From assembly GCF_003477885.1 (NCBI RefSeq), contig NZ_QUEE01000019.1, positions 62,001 through 126,000 of the forward strand: a stretch of DNA of 64,000 bases. The letters run 5' to 3'. Position 1 is the stretch's first letter; every line of letters starts with the position of its first letter. A model generated the notes under the pieces. That model saw only the letters and a list, made by a program, of their open reading frames with translations. It did not search any database and had not been told where the DNA came from. This DNA is from Lachnotalea sp. AF33-28. Lineage in GTDB: Bacteria > Bacillota > Clostridia > Lachnospirales > Lachnospiraceae. Both the position numbers and the translations under genes were made by a program. This document shows, in pieces, positions 34,866-43,807 of the stretch.

Positions 34866-37441
34866 ATAGTTTCCCCCGCGTGAACGCTTGACGTTTCTTC
34901 CCCGCCCAGAAGTTCAAGATACTGTTTGTTCTTTGCAAGCTCATAATTCTTCCAGGAACTCTGCTCAAAAAAGCAGCGGACGCCTTCTGTGCCTAACTTC
35001 TTCCAAGAGTCCGCCTCCTGTCCCGGCAGGATGGGGTAAAAGCATACCCCTGCACTTTTTGCCGCTTCAAGATCCGCCGGCGCATCCCCTACCATCAGTA
35101 TCTTCTCCGGCTGATATCCCATCCGCAGCAGGCCATCCAGGCAGGCCTCCTTGGTGCCGCTATTCTGAGCGAACACATAACTTACTTGGGCAATCAGCCC
35201 GTTTTTGCGCCACTCATCACCCACGGCCTCCTGATTGGCGGATGATACCACAGCCAGATCCGCTTTTTCAGCAAAGAGGTTTAAAGTTTCCTTCACTCCG
35301 TCAAAGGGTTTCTTTTCTTCATCCGAAAGTGTCTTGACAGCCTCGTTCACCTTACGGGACCATTCCAGAGCCTTTATCAGAGCCTCATCACCCGGTGCCG
35401 GCGTCTTTTCCCGCAGAAAGCTTTCCAGCGCGCTGTCTGAAAGCTCTTGGCTGTTTTCTGTCCAGGCTTTCAGCTGTGCGAGCCCTCCGATCTGCTTTCC
35501 CTGTGCATTGAGCTCCTCCAGGATCTTTACCAGCCCCTTAAACCGGTTAATGCCCCGGCTCATGGAGCGCAGATTGATTTCGTTCCAGCGGTTTTGGATC
35601 TCATCACGGCATTCCTCAAGCCCCCATGTTTCCACAAAACAAGGGCCAAAGCAGCGGGTATGTTTCATATCCATGGTGTCCATGGCGCAGCCGTCAGAAT
35701 CGATGCATACCATAAATTCTTTTCTCTTTTTCCCCGGCCAGGTGTATTTGAGCGGCCACACTCCTTCCGGCGTCATTGCGCCATAGAGGACCGCCGCTGT
35801 GGCTCTGATATTCTCCGGGGAGGTGGCAAAGGTCACCAGCACATTCCTGGCATTTCCCGGTATGGAAATCTCCTCATACGGCGTGTTGGTCACCAGGATA
35901 AAGTCCTGCTTAGGATGCATCGCAAACTGTTCCCGCCAAAATTCCAGATTCCGCGCCGTGCCCCTAAGGAAATAATTAGTTGCAATCACCACATCATATG
36001 TATTCAGAGCATCTGCAATCCGCTGTCTGTCGGCTGCGTCAAAGGAATAGGAGGTCTCCAGGTAATCCGCCCCCTTATCATATGCGAGGCACGCTTCATA
36101 CAAAATGCCGGAATGCCATTGCATATCGTTATATTCCTTTACCTTCTGCTCCACTACGAGAACTCTCTTCCCCCGGATCGGGATTACCCCCGGTTCCTGA
36201 CGCTCTATAAGTACGCTCCTTCTGGCGGCAATGCGGGCCAGTTCCCTGATGCTGGGTTCCTCAAGCACTTCCTTAGGATCTTTCGCTTGATCGGGCGGGG
36301 CAAACAGGCCGTACCTATACTTAAGGTCCAGGATCCGATAAACCTTATCATCTATCTCCTCCATGGATATCCGGCCGGATGCGGTGAACTGCCGTATCGC
36401 TTCAATTGTCTCCTCTACCAGACCATTCTCCGCCTTCATCAGCACCAGATCCGCACCGGCTTCCAATGCCATCGCACATGCATTTGCCACGCCGTATCTG
36501 GTTGCGATGGCGCCCATCGTCATGCTGTCCGTGGTGATGACTCCCTGATAGCCCAGCTTTTCCCGCAGAAGTCCCGTAATGACCTTTTTGGATACGGTCG
36601 CAATGTGGTCGGGATCGATAGCCGGGAAGATGCTGTGTGCGATCATTATAGAGGGCAGCAGGTTTTCGGCTATGAGCTCCCGATAGGGAAGCAGTTCCCT
36701 CTCCCACATGGTCCGCTCATCCACATCGATCACAGGCACCTGAAAATGGGCATCTACGGCCGATTGGCCTCTTCCCGGGAAATGCTTGCCCGTGGCAATC
36801 ATCTTTTCTTCCCTAAAGCCGCGGCAGGTTTCCCTGGCATACCGAAGCACCTCCTCGGCACTGTCGCTATAAGCCCTGGTACAGATCTCCGGATTTGCCG
36901 GTTCGCTGTTGACATCCAGCACCGGTGAATGGATCCAGTTAAAGCCCACCGCCTTGCTCTGGCGCGCTGCCGCCCTTGCTATTCTGCATGCCATATCCGG
37001 ATCATCCGTGGCGCGTATCCCCATAGGTTTTGGAAAAAGATTGACACCTCCGAAGAAAAAATCCGCGCTGCTGCCTCCCTCCTGATCATAAGAAAAATGC
37101 AGCGGTATAGACAGCGGACGCTTTCTGGCATGTTCCTGCAGGTTATCCAGCACCTCTTTGTACTGGCTGGCCGAAGGTACAGGCGCACTGCCCTTGAACC
37201 GTATACCGTTATTGTTATCCAGCCTCACCACAGTCCTGTTGCCGTCAGGATCTACATAATTTCCAAACTGTCTGCTGTCACAGGACAGTCTCAGCCCTCC
37301 GCAGTGATATTCATCGATATACCGGTAGATATGGGCCCTTGGTACAGTTCCTGCAAATCCCAGGGTCAGCACCGCCCCAATCTTCTGTTCCTGTGTCATC
37401 CGGCCGACCAGATTTTTTATATAATCATTCTTTTTTTCCAT
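34862..37441 (-). CDS. GH3 (NagZ-type) glycosidase fused to a C-terminal HAD hydrolase
   Basis: An 859-residue cytoplasmic protein with two enzyme regions. Residues about 1-390 are a GH3 catalytic domain: FSYDQEGGSSADFF, HSPVLDVNSEP, GKHFPGRGQSAVDAH with the Asp-X-His dyad typical of NagZ-type enzymes, and the nucleophile Asp in VITTDSMTMGAI. A GH3-C-like region spans about 420-570. From about 575 a HAD phosphatase follows: VCIDSDGCAMDTM (motif I), VVSSANQ (motif II, near 733), GTKEA (motif III Lys) and VGDAPADLEAA (motif IV, near 783). No stop or frame change separates them. The GH3 part should act on a beta-hexosaminide-like linkage; the HAD part could dephosphorylate a sugar product. Confidence 0.88.
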   Translation of the reverse strand: MEKKNDYIKNLVGRMTQEQKIGAVLTLGFAGTVPRAHIYRYIDEYHCGGLRLSCDSRQFGNYVDPDGNRTVVRLDNNNGIRFKGSAPVPSASQYKEVLDNLQEHARKRPLSIPLHFSYDQEGGSSADFFFGGVNLFPKPMGIRATDDPDMACRIARAAARQSKAVGFNWIHSPVLDVNSEPANPEICTRAYSDSAEEVLRYARETCRGFREEKMIATGKHFPGRGQSAVDAHFQVPVIDVDERTMWERELLPYRELIAENLLPSIMIAHSIFPAIDPDHIATVSKKVITGLLREKLGYQGVITTDSMTMGAIATRYGVANACAMALEAGADLVLMKAENGLVEETIEAIRQFTASGRISMEEIDDKVYRILDLKYRYGLFAPPDQAKDPKEVLEEPSIRELARIAARRSVLIERQEPGVIPIRGKRVLVVEQKVKEYNDMQWHSGILYEACLAYDKGADYLETSYSFDAADRQRIADALNTYDVVIATNYFLRGTARNLEFWREQFAMHPKQDFILVTNTPYEEISIPGNARNVLVTFATSPENIRATAAVLYGAMTPEGVWPLKYTWPGKKRKEFMVCIDSDGCAMDTMDMKHTRCFGPCFVETWGLEECRDEIQNRWNEINLRSMSRGINRFKGLVKILEELNAQGKQIGGLAQLKAWTENSQELSDSALESFLREKTPAPGDEALIKALEWSRKVNEAVKTLSDEEKKPFDGVKETLNLFAEKADLAVVSSANQEAVGDEWRKNGLIAQVSYVFAQNSGTKEACLDGLLRMGYQPEKILMVGDAPADLEAAKSAGVCFYPILPGQEADSWKKLGTEGVRCFFEQSSWKNYELAKNKQYLELLGGEETSSVHAGETI

Positions 37442-37473
37442 TCACTTTCCTCCGGAATGAAACGCGCTCTCTG

Positions 37474-38481
37474 TTAATAAGCTTCTCTTGTATAAGGGAT
37501 CAAAATATCGTCAATTCTTTTCAGTTCTTCTTCTGAAAACTCCAAACAGTCCATAGCTTTCAGGTTATCATCGATCTGTGACAGCCGGCTGGCGCCAATG
37601 ATCAGGGTGGAGACCTGCGTGCATCGGTAACACCAGGCAAGCGCCATCTGCGCAAGTGTCTGTCCGCGCTCCATAGCAATTTCATTAAGCAGCCTGGCCG
37701 TTTGCACCTTTTCTGCTGTCACCTGATCCCTGTTTAAGAAAACGCTCCTGCCCGCTGCCCGTGATCCCTCCTTTACTCCGTCAAAATACCGGTCCGTTAG
37801 GATTCCCTGGGCCAGGCACATGTATGCAGCAGCCCCCGTCCCATGCTTTTCCAGAACAGAAAACAGATTTCCCTCTGGCCTGCGCTCAAACATATTGTAA
37901 TTCACCTGATGCACCAAGCAGTGGATTCCTCTGGCCTCCATGGCTGCCAGGATATTCTCCGTCAGCACCGAATCGTAGTTTGATATACCCACATACAGCG
38001 CCTTTCCGGACCGTACAATCTGCTCCAGCGCCTCGATAGTCTCCTCTATGGGAGTATTCCGGTCCGGCCTGTGATGGTAAAAAAGGTCCACATAATCCAG
38101 GCCGAGCCGCTTAAGACTGTTGTCGCAGGAAGCGATAAGATTCTTCTTAGCCCCCCATTCCCCATAAGGACCCGGCCAATGGCGGTAACCCGCCTTAGTG
38201 GCGATAAAGAGCTCGTCACGGTAAGCCGCCAGATCTTTTTGCACAATACGTCCAAAGCACTCCTCGGCGCTTCCCGGAGGCGGACCGTAATTATTTGCAA
38301 TATCAAAATAGGTAATGCCTCTGTCAAATGCTCCCAGAACCATCTCTCTGGCGTTGCTGTAAAGGGACTCTTCGCCGAAATTATGCCACAGCCCCAGAGA
38401 AAGAAAAGGCAGCATCACACCGCTGTTTCCGCATCTTTTATATGGCATTTTGTCATATCTGTACTCACTGGCATTATACAT
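37474..38481 (-). CDS. Aldo/keto reductase, YghZ-like
   Basis: A 335-residue NADPH-dependent aldo/keto reductase. The catalytic tetrad fits: Asp and Tyr in FDIANNYGPPPGSAEE, Lys in ATKAGYRHWPGPYGEWG, and His in YHHRPD. The WPGPYGEWGAKKNL segment is characteristic of YghZ/GpR-type enzymes that act on L-glyceraldehyde 3-phosphate and related aldehydes. It lies between two glycoside hydrolase genes, so it probably reduces a sugar aldehyde or ketone intermediate. A GC-rich hairpin sits directly upstream. Confidence 0.88.
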   Translation of the reverse strand: MYNASEYRYDKMPYKRCGNSGVMLPFLSLGLWHNFGEESLYSNAREMVLGAFDRGITYFDIANNYGPPPGSAEECFGRIVQKDLAAYRDELFIATKAGYRHWPGPYGEWGAKKNLIASCDNSLKRLGLDYVDLFYHHRPDRNTPIEETIEALEQIVRSGKALYVGISNYDSVLTENILAAMEARGIHCLVHQVNYNMFERRPEGNLFSVLEKHGTGAAAYMCLAQGILTDRYFDGVKEGSRAAGRSVFLNRDQVTAEKVQTARLLNEIAMERGQTLAQMALAWCYRCTQVSTLIIGASRLSQIDDNLKAMDCLEFSEEELKRIDDILIPYTREAY

Positions 38482-38528
38482 AAATTCCTCTTTTCTGCGC
38501 TGTTTTCTGCAATAATCGTGATGCCGCT

Positions 38529-38563
38529 ATAGGTCCGGCCCGCAGCGCGCGGTCCGGACCTAT
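38529..38563 (-). other. Intercistronic stem-loop in the sugar operon
   Basis: Arms ATAGGTCCGG (38529-38538) and CCGGACCTAT (38554-38563), with an inner CCGC/GCGG stem and a 5-base loop. No T-run follows, so it is more likely an mRNA processing or stability element between the GH95-like gene and the aldo/keto reductase gene. Confidence 0.7.
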
Positions 38564-38571
38564 GCATGTAT

Positions 38572-41148
38572 TTAAGCTCTCTCCACATACAATTCTTCGC
38601 CCGGAGCAGTTTTTACGCAGGCAATCCTGTCCGTTCCATTAAAACGCACCTTTCCCTCGCAGATTATCCGGTAAGTCCCCTCCCCATACGGATGATACAG
38701 TTTCAGATATCCGCCGGCTGTGGACAGAATCCGTATTGCTTTGGGCTGCCCGTGTTCCATCGAAGCTTCTACTGCAAAGCCTCCCTGGCACCATAGCCGA
38801 AAATGAATGTTCCAGTCATCCGGCACAGCCGCAAAGAGCTTGATCACCGGCTCTTTTCCCGGCGCCCCGCCGCCGGACTGGCACAGGGCAAGCTGGATTC
38901 CGGCCGCTACATTTCCAAGCCTCTGGGCACTGATGCAGTTTACCCCTTCCCGCACGGTCAGACGGTTTTCAAATTGTGCAATCCTGCCGGTATCATTGAA
39001 GTAGCAGTATTCTTCTGCCGCATTCACACAGTCAAGCTGGGCGTCTGCGATCTCAACCCATTCCCCGGCAAATCCATGGGCCGCATACATCCTGGCGGCG
39101 CCGGACATCTCGGATACCGTATAGCGGCTTACAACGCCATGCTTTCTTATCTGTGCTGTCAGAGTGTCCATGCTGATCCGATAGGTATCCGGGTCCACAT
39201 CCTGCGTGGCGTAAGAAGAGAGATCAAAGTGATCACAGGGATACAGGCTGGCATTATGCCGGTCTTTATCAAGTATCGGTTCTCTGCCGTTGGACCACAT
39301 GACGGGATCTCCCTCCTTAAGCTCACAGGTATCCCCCTCCATTGCTGTGGTGGGAAGCGGTGCCATGTCTTTTGCAAAACGTTTCCATTCATCCCATTGA
39401 TCCCGATCCTCACCCAAAATACCCGCCGCCGTAAGCAGTACGGCCACCATGGCCCGCATACCGGCTACGTTTTCCATACCGTCGGTACATCCAAAATACG
39501 CTTCGCCTGTACAGGTCCGGTAGATATGGTATTTACCGTCCTCTCCTTTTTGGGTCAGCGGAAAGTTCATAAAGAATTTCGCCACACCTTTTATAATCGG
39601 ATAGGCTTGTTCCCGCAGGAAGGTTTCATCCTTCGTATACAGATACTGCTTCCAAAAATTATATGCGATTGCCGCCTGGGAACCGAACATATAGGTGGTG
39701 GCGCCGTAGGGACCGCAGCCTCTCTCGTCATATACCACACGCCCATCCTCAAAATGTTCATAAAATTTGTAATTATATCTGGATTCGTGAGGCGCCTTCC
39801 GATCCACAAAATCGGCGAACTGATCGGACTTCTCTTCCCATGGCTTATTAAACAGATACAGCGCCCGCATCTCTTCGGCAATTTCCTCAGGCAGAACCTG
39901 GGGGCCGTTAAACCAGGTTACCTCCGGGATATACATACCGTCCGTGCCAAACTGCTGTCTGGCAGCGGTGGTACACGCTTCACTCATGCCCCCGTAAAAA
40001 GAAAACAGCGGCTCCATAAGTTCAAAATGCCCGGATGCCTGAACGGCGTTGTAATAAAGGCTTAAATTATTCCACCACTGCATGGTGCCCCAATTGCGGT
40101 AATCGCCGCAGGGTGAGAAAATCATACCGCCGAAATTCGGCGGATACTTGCCTCTGGAACTGGAATTCATGAGGTAAAAAAAGTATGTATAATGCAGCTC
40201 CAGTTTCTGGGCTGTTCCGTCCCTACTTTCCATCTGCACATAGGATTTATCCCAGAAATCCGCCCAGGCTTTTCTGTGGCGGATAAGCAGCCGTTCTTCT
40301 CCCTGTGCCGACGCTGCATCCGCTTTCTCCATTACTGTCCTTATGATATCCTCTTCTTCAGAGAAGGTGGACGCACTGACCATGTAAACCGTAAACTCCC
40401 TGGTCCCGGGCGCGATGCAGAGTCTCATCTGCGTCTCCTGAGGCTTTCCTATAACGGTGAACTCCCGGTTACCAATCTCCATGGACTCTCTGCCGCCCAC
40501 CTCGTTATTCATTCGGAGGGTCACATCGCAGCCCTCTGCCCAAACAGCCAGCGCGCTGGCACAGTAATATCTGCTGCCTGTACGCTCATCCGTTTCCGTA
40601 AACTCCTGCTTTAGGACGACTGTGTCCGGCTTATTTTGTCCGGACCGTTTCTCCATGGTAAGTCTGGAAGCAGCCAGATTGCTTAAGACACGGTACTCGG
40701 AAGGGCGCATCATGTCTACCTTTACCTGTACGCTCCCGCAGTAATCCCTGTCGTCTTTTACCCGGACACAAAGCGCGCCGCTCTGTGCTTCCGCAAACAC
40801 TCTGGCGCATACTCCGCGGCCCTGCACATTCGCACAGGCCTCATACAGTCCCAGGTGCTGTACGGTATCCTCTCCGAACACATCCTCTCCGTAATCTACG
40901 AAATCCACATCCACAAAACCCACACCATAACCGTAATCCGAATGTCTCCTGTTAAAACTGTTGGTATAGCTGTTTGCCGCAAACACATCACAGCGGTTTA
41001 GCGCAAATTTCAATGCAGAAGGGGACGAAAACAGCATGGCTCCCATCTGCCCGTCACCAATCGGAAAACCGCCCTCCCTGCGCTTTACAGTACCCCGGTA
41101 ATGCAGATCCGCACGGGATACCAAATCTCTTCTATTTAATAGTTTCAT
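38572..41148 (-). CDS. GH95-like (alpha/alpha)6 glycoside hydrolase of unclear family
   Basis: An 858-residue cytoplasmic protein with the layout of six-hairpin glycosidases: an N-terminal beta-sandwich beginning near GGFPIGDGQMGAMLFSSP (compare PIGNGRLGAM in GH95 fucosidases), then a helical barrel from about residue 300. The barrel contains YPPNFGGMIFSPCGDYRNWG, MQWWNNLSLYYNAVQASG and HFELMEPLFSFYGGM, which correspond to the GH95 barrel pattern. The similarity is distant, and I would not assign a substrate. It starts 12 bases after the sensor kinase gene. No signal peptide, so it works on imported sugars. Confidence 0.7.
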   Translation of the reverse strand: MKLLNRRDLVSRADLHYRGTVKRREGGFPIGDGQMGAMLFSSPSALKFALNRCDVFAANSYTNSFNRRHSDYGYGVGFVDVDFVDYGEDVFGEDTVQHLGLYEACANVQGRGVCARVFAEAQSGALCVRVKDDRDYCGSVQVKVDMMRPSEYRVLSNLAASRLTMEKRSGQNKPDTVVLKQEFTETDERTGSRYYCASALAVWAEGCDVTLRMNNEVGGRESMEIGNREFTVIGKPQETQMRLCIAPGTREFTVYMVSASTFSEEEDIIRTVMEKADAASAQGEERLLIRHRKAWADFWDKSYVQMESRDGTAQKLELHYTYFFYLMNSSSRGKYPPNFGGMIFSPCGDYRNWGTMQWWNNLSLYYNAVQASGHFELMEPLFSFYGGMSEACTTAARQQFGTDGMYIPEVTWFNGPQVLPEEIAEEMRALYLFNKPWEEKSDQFADFVDRKAPHESRYNYKFYEHFEDGRVVYDERGCGPYGATTYMFGSQAAIAYNFWKQYLYTKDETFLREQAYPIIKGVAKFFMNFPLTQKGEDGKYHIYRTCTGEAYFGCTDGMENVAGMRAMVAVLLTAAGILGEDRDQWDEWKRFAKDMAPLPTTAMEGDTCELKEGDPVMWSNGREPILDKDRHNASLYPCDHFDLSSYATQDVDPDTYRISMDTLTAQIRKHGVVSRYTVSEMSGAARMYAAHGFAGEWVEIADAQLDCVNAAEEYCYFNDTGRIAQFENRLTVREGVNCISAQRLGNVAAGIQLALCQSGGGAPGKEPVIKLFAAVPDDWNIHFRLWCQGGFAVEASMEHGQPKAIRILSTAGGYLKLYHPYGEGTYRIICEGKVRFNGTDRIACVKTAPGEELYVERA

Positions 41149-41160
41149 GATCGTCTCCGT

Positions 41161-42771
41161 TTACTGTATATATTTTTCAGTTTCCTTCACTAAAAAGGGC
41201 TGCCGTATCTCAATGGTCATCCCTTTTTGGGGCCTGCCGGATATCCAGAGTCCATAGCTTTCTCCATATGCGAGCTTTAAGCGCCTGTGGACATTGGACA
41301 AACCGATCCCTCTTCCATTCTGTTCACCGTCGCTCACATACTCCATGCTGTTTACTTCCAATGACGGCCCCCTGCCATTGTCCGTCACATCCACAAGCAG
41401 CATATCCCCTTTCCGGAAAGCATGAATCCGTATAAAATGCTCCGGCTTGATTCCTTCTGCGAATGCATGCTTGAAAATATTTTCTACAATGGGCTGAAGA
41501 CACAGGCGAAGCATGCTCGCTTCCCCGGCTTCACCCAGTTCGATCTGGAGCCTGGGCATTGCGCCCAGGCGGTATTCCTGGATCTTCAGATAATTTCTGA
41601 CATGATTGATTTCCTCGGTGATCTTTACCGGCTCCATGGGATTTTGTACAGCATAGCGGAACATTTTGCTAAGTGCATCCGTTATGTCCTGTACCGCCTC
41701 CGTATCCTCCATAACAGAATACATGTTAACAGCTCCCAGAGTATTGTACAGAAAATGCGGGTTGATCTGAGTCTGCAGCGCCTTCATCTCCGCTCTGCTG
41801 CGCTCCATCTCGTTTTTCTGGTTTTCCAGCTGCGTGACATAGACGCTGCGAATCAGAAAAAAAGACAGTACAGAGGTGAGCAGGATGGCAATCAGCCCCG
41901 AAATCATAAAAGTCCTGCTCAAATTCCAGACAGACGCCCGATACAGACTCCTGGGCACCGCAGCCACCGCCGTCCAGCCGGTATAATCAGACTTCTGATA
42001 AATGTAGAGATTCCGATCCGACTCTTTCGGGCCTTCAAGAAAGCCGGCTTCCCCTGAAAGGGTTTCCGGAAGCACTTCTTTCTCCCAGCCTGCCGCCGGT
42101 GTTCCATACACGGCCCGCCCGTCTTCATCCAGCACCAGGATTCGGATGCGGCTTAGATCCTTGTTCTCCCAAATCTGATCCAGCTCCGTGCTGCGTATCG
42201 ACATGAGGAAGTATCCCAATGCCCGCAGATCTTTATATGAATAAATATACCTTCCAATGGTCACAAAACCTCTGTCCACCTCATCTTCGCCCGTATTTGG
42301 CATAAAGATGGTGATCTGACCGCTTTTTTCAATTTTCTGCGCCAGTGCCATAGTCTCAGCAAGGGTAGTCTCTCTGTCGCTGGTATAGTAAAATCCATTA
42401 TTTCCCATCACCTGAAAACTGCTGACGATAGACTGGTTCAAAAATAGCTCCACTGTCATCTGCTGATCCAGCCATGCAGACGCTGCGGCATACTCCACCT
42501 GGTTGAATTCTTTTTTATACAGGATATCCAGCAGATTCTCCTGAAGCAGCGCCGACATGGACAGATTGTCATATTCTTTAATCGTCCGGTCCATATCAAA
42601 GGTAATATCCTGAACGATCATCTTCCAGTACTCCAGATTGCTCTCCTGCATCTCCCGGCTGTTTCTGCGGATTCCTGCAATGCTGATCACCAGGATGGGG
42701 ATCAGGGCGATCAGAGCCAATCCTATCGCGAACAGACTTATCTCTCTTTTTCCTTTCAGTACATTTATCAC
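41161..42771 (-). CDS. YesM-like sensor histidine kinase
   Basis: A 536-residue kinase with an N-terminal membrane helix (about 13-33), an extracellular sensing domain (about 40-285), a second helix (about 290-312) and a cytoplasmic catalytic part. The phosphoacceptor motif is LQTQINPHFLYNTLGAVN near residue 350, typical of the YesM/LytS type. The ATPase motifs are LQPIVENIFKHAF and VDVTDNGRGPS. It overlaps the regulator gene by 4 bases and presumably senses an extracellular sugar or the loaded binding protein. Confidence 0.92.
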   Translation of the reverse strand: MINVLKGKREISLFAIGLALIALIPILVISIAGIRRNSREMQESNLEYWKMIVQDITFDMDRTIKEYDNLSMSALLQENLLDILYKKEFNQVEYAAASAWLDQQMTVELFLNQSIVSSFQVMGNNGFYYTSDRETTLAETMALAQKIEKSGQITIFMPNTGEDEVDRGFVTIGRYIYSYKDLRALGYFLMSIRSTELDQIWENKDLSRIRILVLDEDGRAVYGTPAAGWEKEVLPETLSGEAGFLEGPKESDRNLYIYQKSDYTGWTAVAAVPRSLYRASVWNLSRTFMISGLIAILLTSVLSFFLIRSVYVTQLENQKNEMERSRAEMKALQTQINPHFLYNTLGAVNMYSVMEDTEAVQDITDALSKMFRYAVQNPMEPVKITEEINHVRNYLKIQEYRLGAMPRLQIELGEAGEASMLRLCLQPIVENIFKHAFAEGIKPEHFIRIHAFRKGDMLLVDVTDNGRGPSLEVNSMEYVSDGEQNGRGIGLSNVHRRLKLAYGESYGLWISGRPQKGMTIEIRQPFLVKETEKYIQ

Positions 42772-43751
42772 GTGCCCAGTCCCCTTTCCTCCCGAAACTG
42801 CGCAGGTGTTTTTCCATAGAATTTTTTAAATATACTGCTGAAATGAGAATAATCCGTATATCCGACCTGAGCCGCTACCTGCGTTACCGTTCTGGATGGA
42901 ATACACAGCAGCTTCCTCGCGGCCTCCATCCGGATTTCCGTTCTGTAGTCCACAAATTTTTTTCCCGTTTTCTCTTTAAATGCAGCGCTGAAATGAGACG
43001 CGGAAAAGCCAAGAAGCCTGCAGAGTTCCTCCTGGCTTATGGCCGGATCCTTCATAAGATATGTCCGTACCGATTCCAACAGGCCGTGCTGCCGGCGATT
43101 TGTAACTGTTTCATAAAGTATCTCCAGGTTTTCTTCAAAACAGTGCTCTTCAAAAATATCCCACGGAATCTCCTCGTTCATCTCGTCAGAAACCTTGGAT
43201 GCCGCGCCTAAGAGGATCTCATTGAGTATTTTGCTGTCACTGTTACCACTCTTTAGCAGTTCTCTTTTTATTTCCCTGACCACCCTCATACAGGCGTCCT
43301 TATCCTGATCCCAGAGCGCCTGTGCCAGGCCTGTCACTAAGCCGTCCATCTGTTTGTACTTTATACGCGGTCCGTCCTCTTCCCGCCTTCGTATTACATC
43401 CTTTAGAACCCCGATCAGTTTTTTCTGTGAGACCGGTTTTAATATATAGTTGGATACGCCGTATTGTATAGCAGTCTGCGCGTACTTAAAGTCATCGTAA
43501 CCTGAGAGAATCACGATCGCAGGGTGCATTTTCTGTTCCCTTATGCTCCTGCAGAGCATAAGGCCGTCCATGCGCGGCATACGTATATCGGTAATCACAA
43601 TATCATAAGTATCGTGCAGCAGAATCTCCATTGCCTGGCATCCGTCCACCGCCTCCGCTATTTTTCCGATACAGAAATCGGATTTCTGCAGTATGGCATG
43701 TATCCCGCGGCGAAAAACCAGTTCATCATCAACGATCAGAATTTTGTACAC
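42768..43751 (-). CDS. YesN-like AraC-type response regulator
   Basis: A 327-residue regulator, shorter than classic YesN. The receiver domain (about 1-120) has VDDE, the phosphoacceptor Asp in DIVITDIRMPRMDG and the Lys in NYILKPVS. The C terminus has two helix-turn-helix units (SQEELCRLLGFSASHFSAAFK and VAAQVGYTDYSHFSSIFKK). Most likely it activates the sugar operon through the three direct repeats at 49833-49887. Confidence 0.92.
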   Translation of the reverse strand: MYKILIVDDELVFRRGIHAILQKSDFCIGKIAEAVDGCQAMEILLHDTYDIVITDIRMPRMDGLMLCRSIREQKMHPAIVILSGYDDFKYAQTAIQYGVSNYILKPVSQKKLIGVLKDVIRRREEDGPRIKYKQMDGLVTGLAQALWDQDKDACMRVVREIKRELLKSGNSDSKILNEILLGAASKVSDEMNEEIPWDIFEEHCFEENLEILYETVTNRRQHGLLESVRTYLMKDPAISQEELCRLLGFSASHFSAAFKEKTGKKFVDYRTEIRMEAARKLLCIPSRTVTQVAAQVGYTDYSHFSSIFKKFYGKTPAQFREERGLGT

Positions 43752-43765
43752 GGCGTATCCCTTCT

Positions 43766-43796
43766 GCTGTCAGAGGCCTGCAGCGCCTCTGACAGC
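43766..43796 (-). other. Stem-loop after the solute-binding protein gene
   Basis: A perfect 12-base-pair stem, GCTGTCAGAGGC (43766-43777) and GCCTCTGACAGC (43785-43796), with a 7-base loop. There is no T-run. Such hairpins after binding-protein genes often stabilise the upstream message and raise binding-protein levels over the downstream genes. Confidence 0.75.
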
Positions 43797-43807
43797 GGCT
43801 TTATATT

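Noticed and set aside
35447..36928. A 493-codon plus-strand frame antisense to the GH3-HAD gene
   Set aside because: The opposite strand carries strong GH3 and HAD motifs throughout; the antisense translation has none.
38803..40065. A 420-codon plus-strand frame antisense to the GH95-like gene
   Set aside because: No domain or start signals; a shadow of the minus-strand gene.
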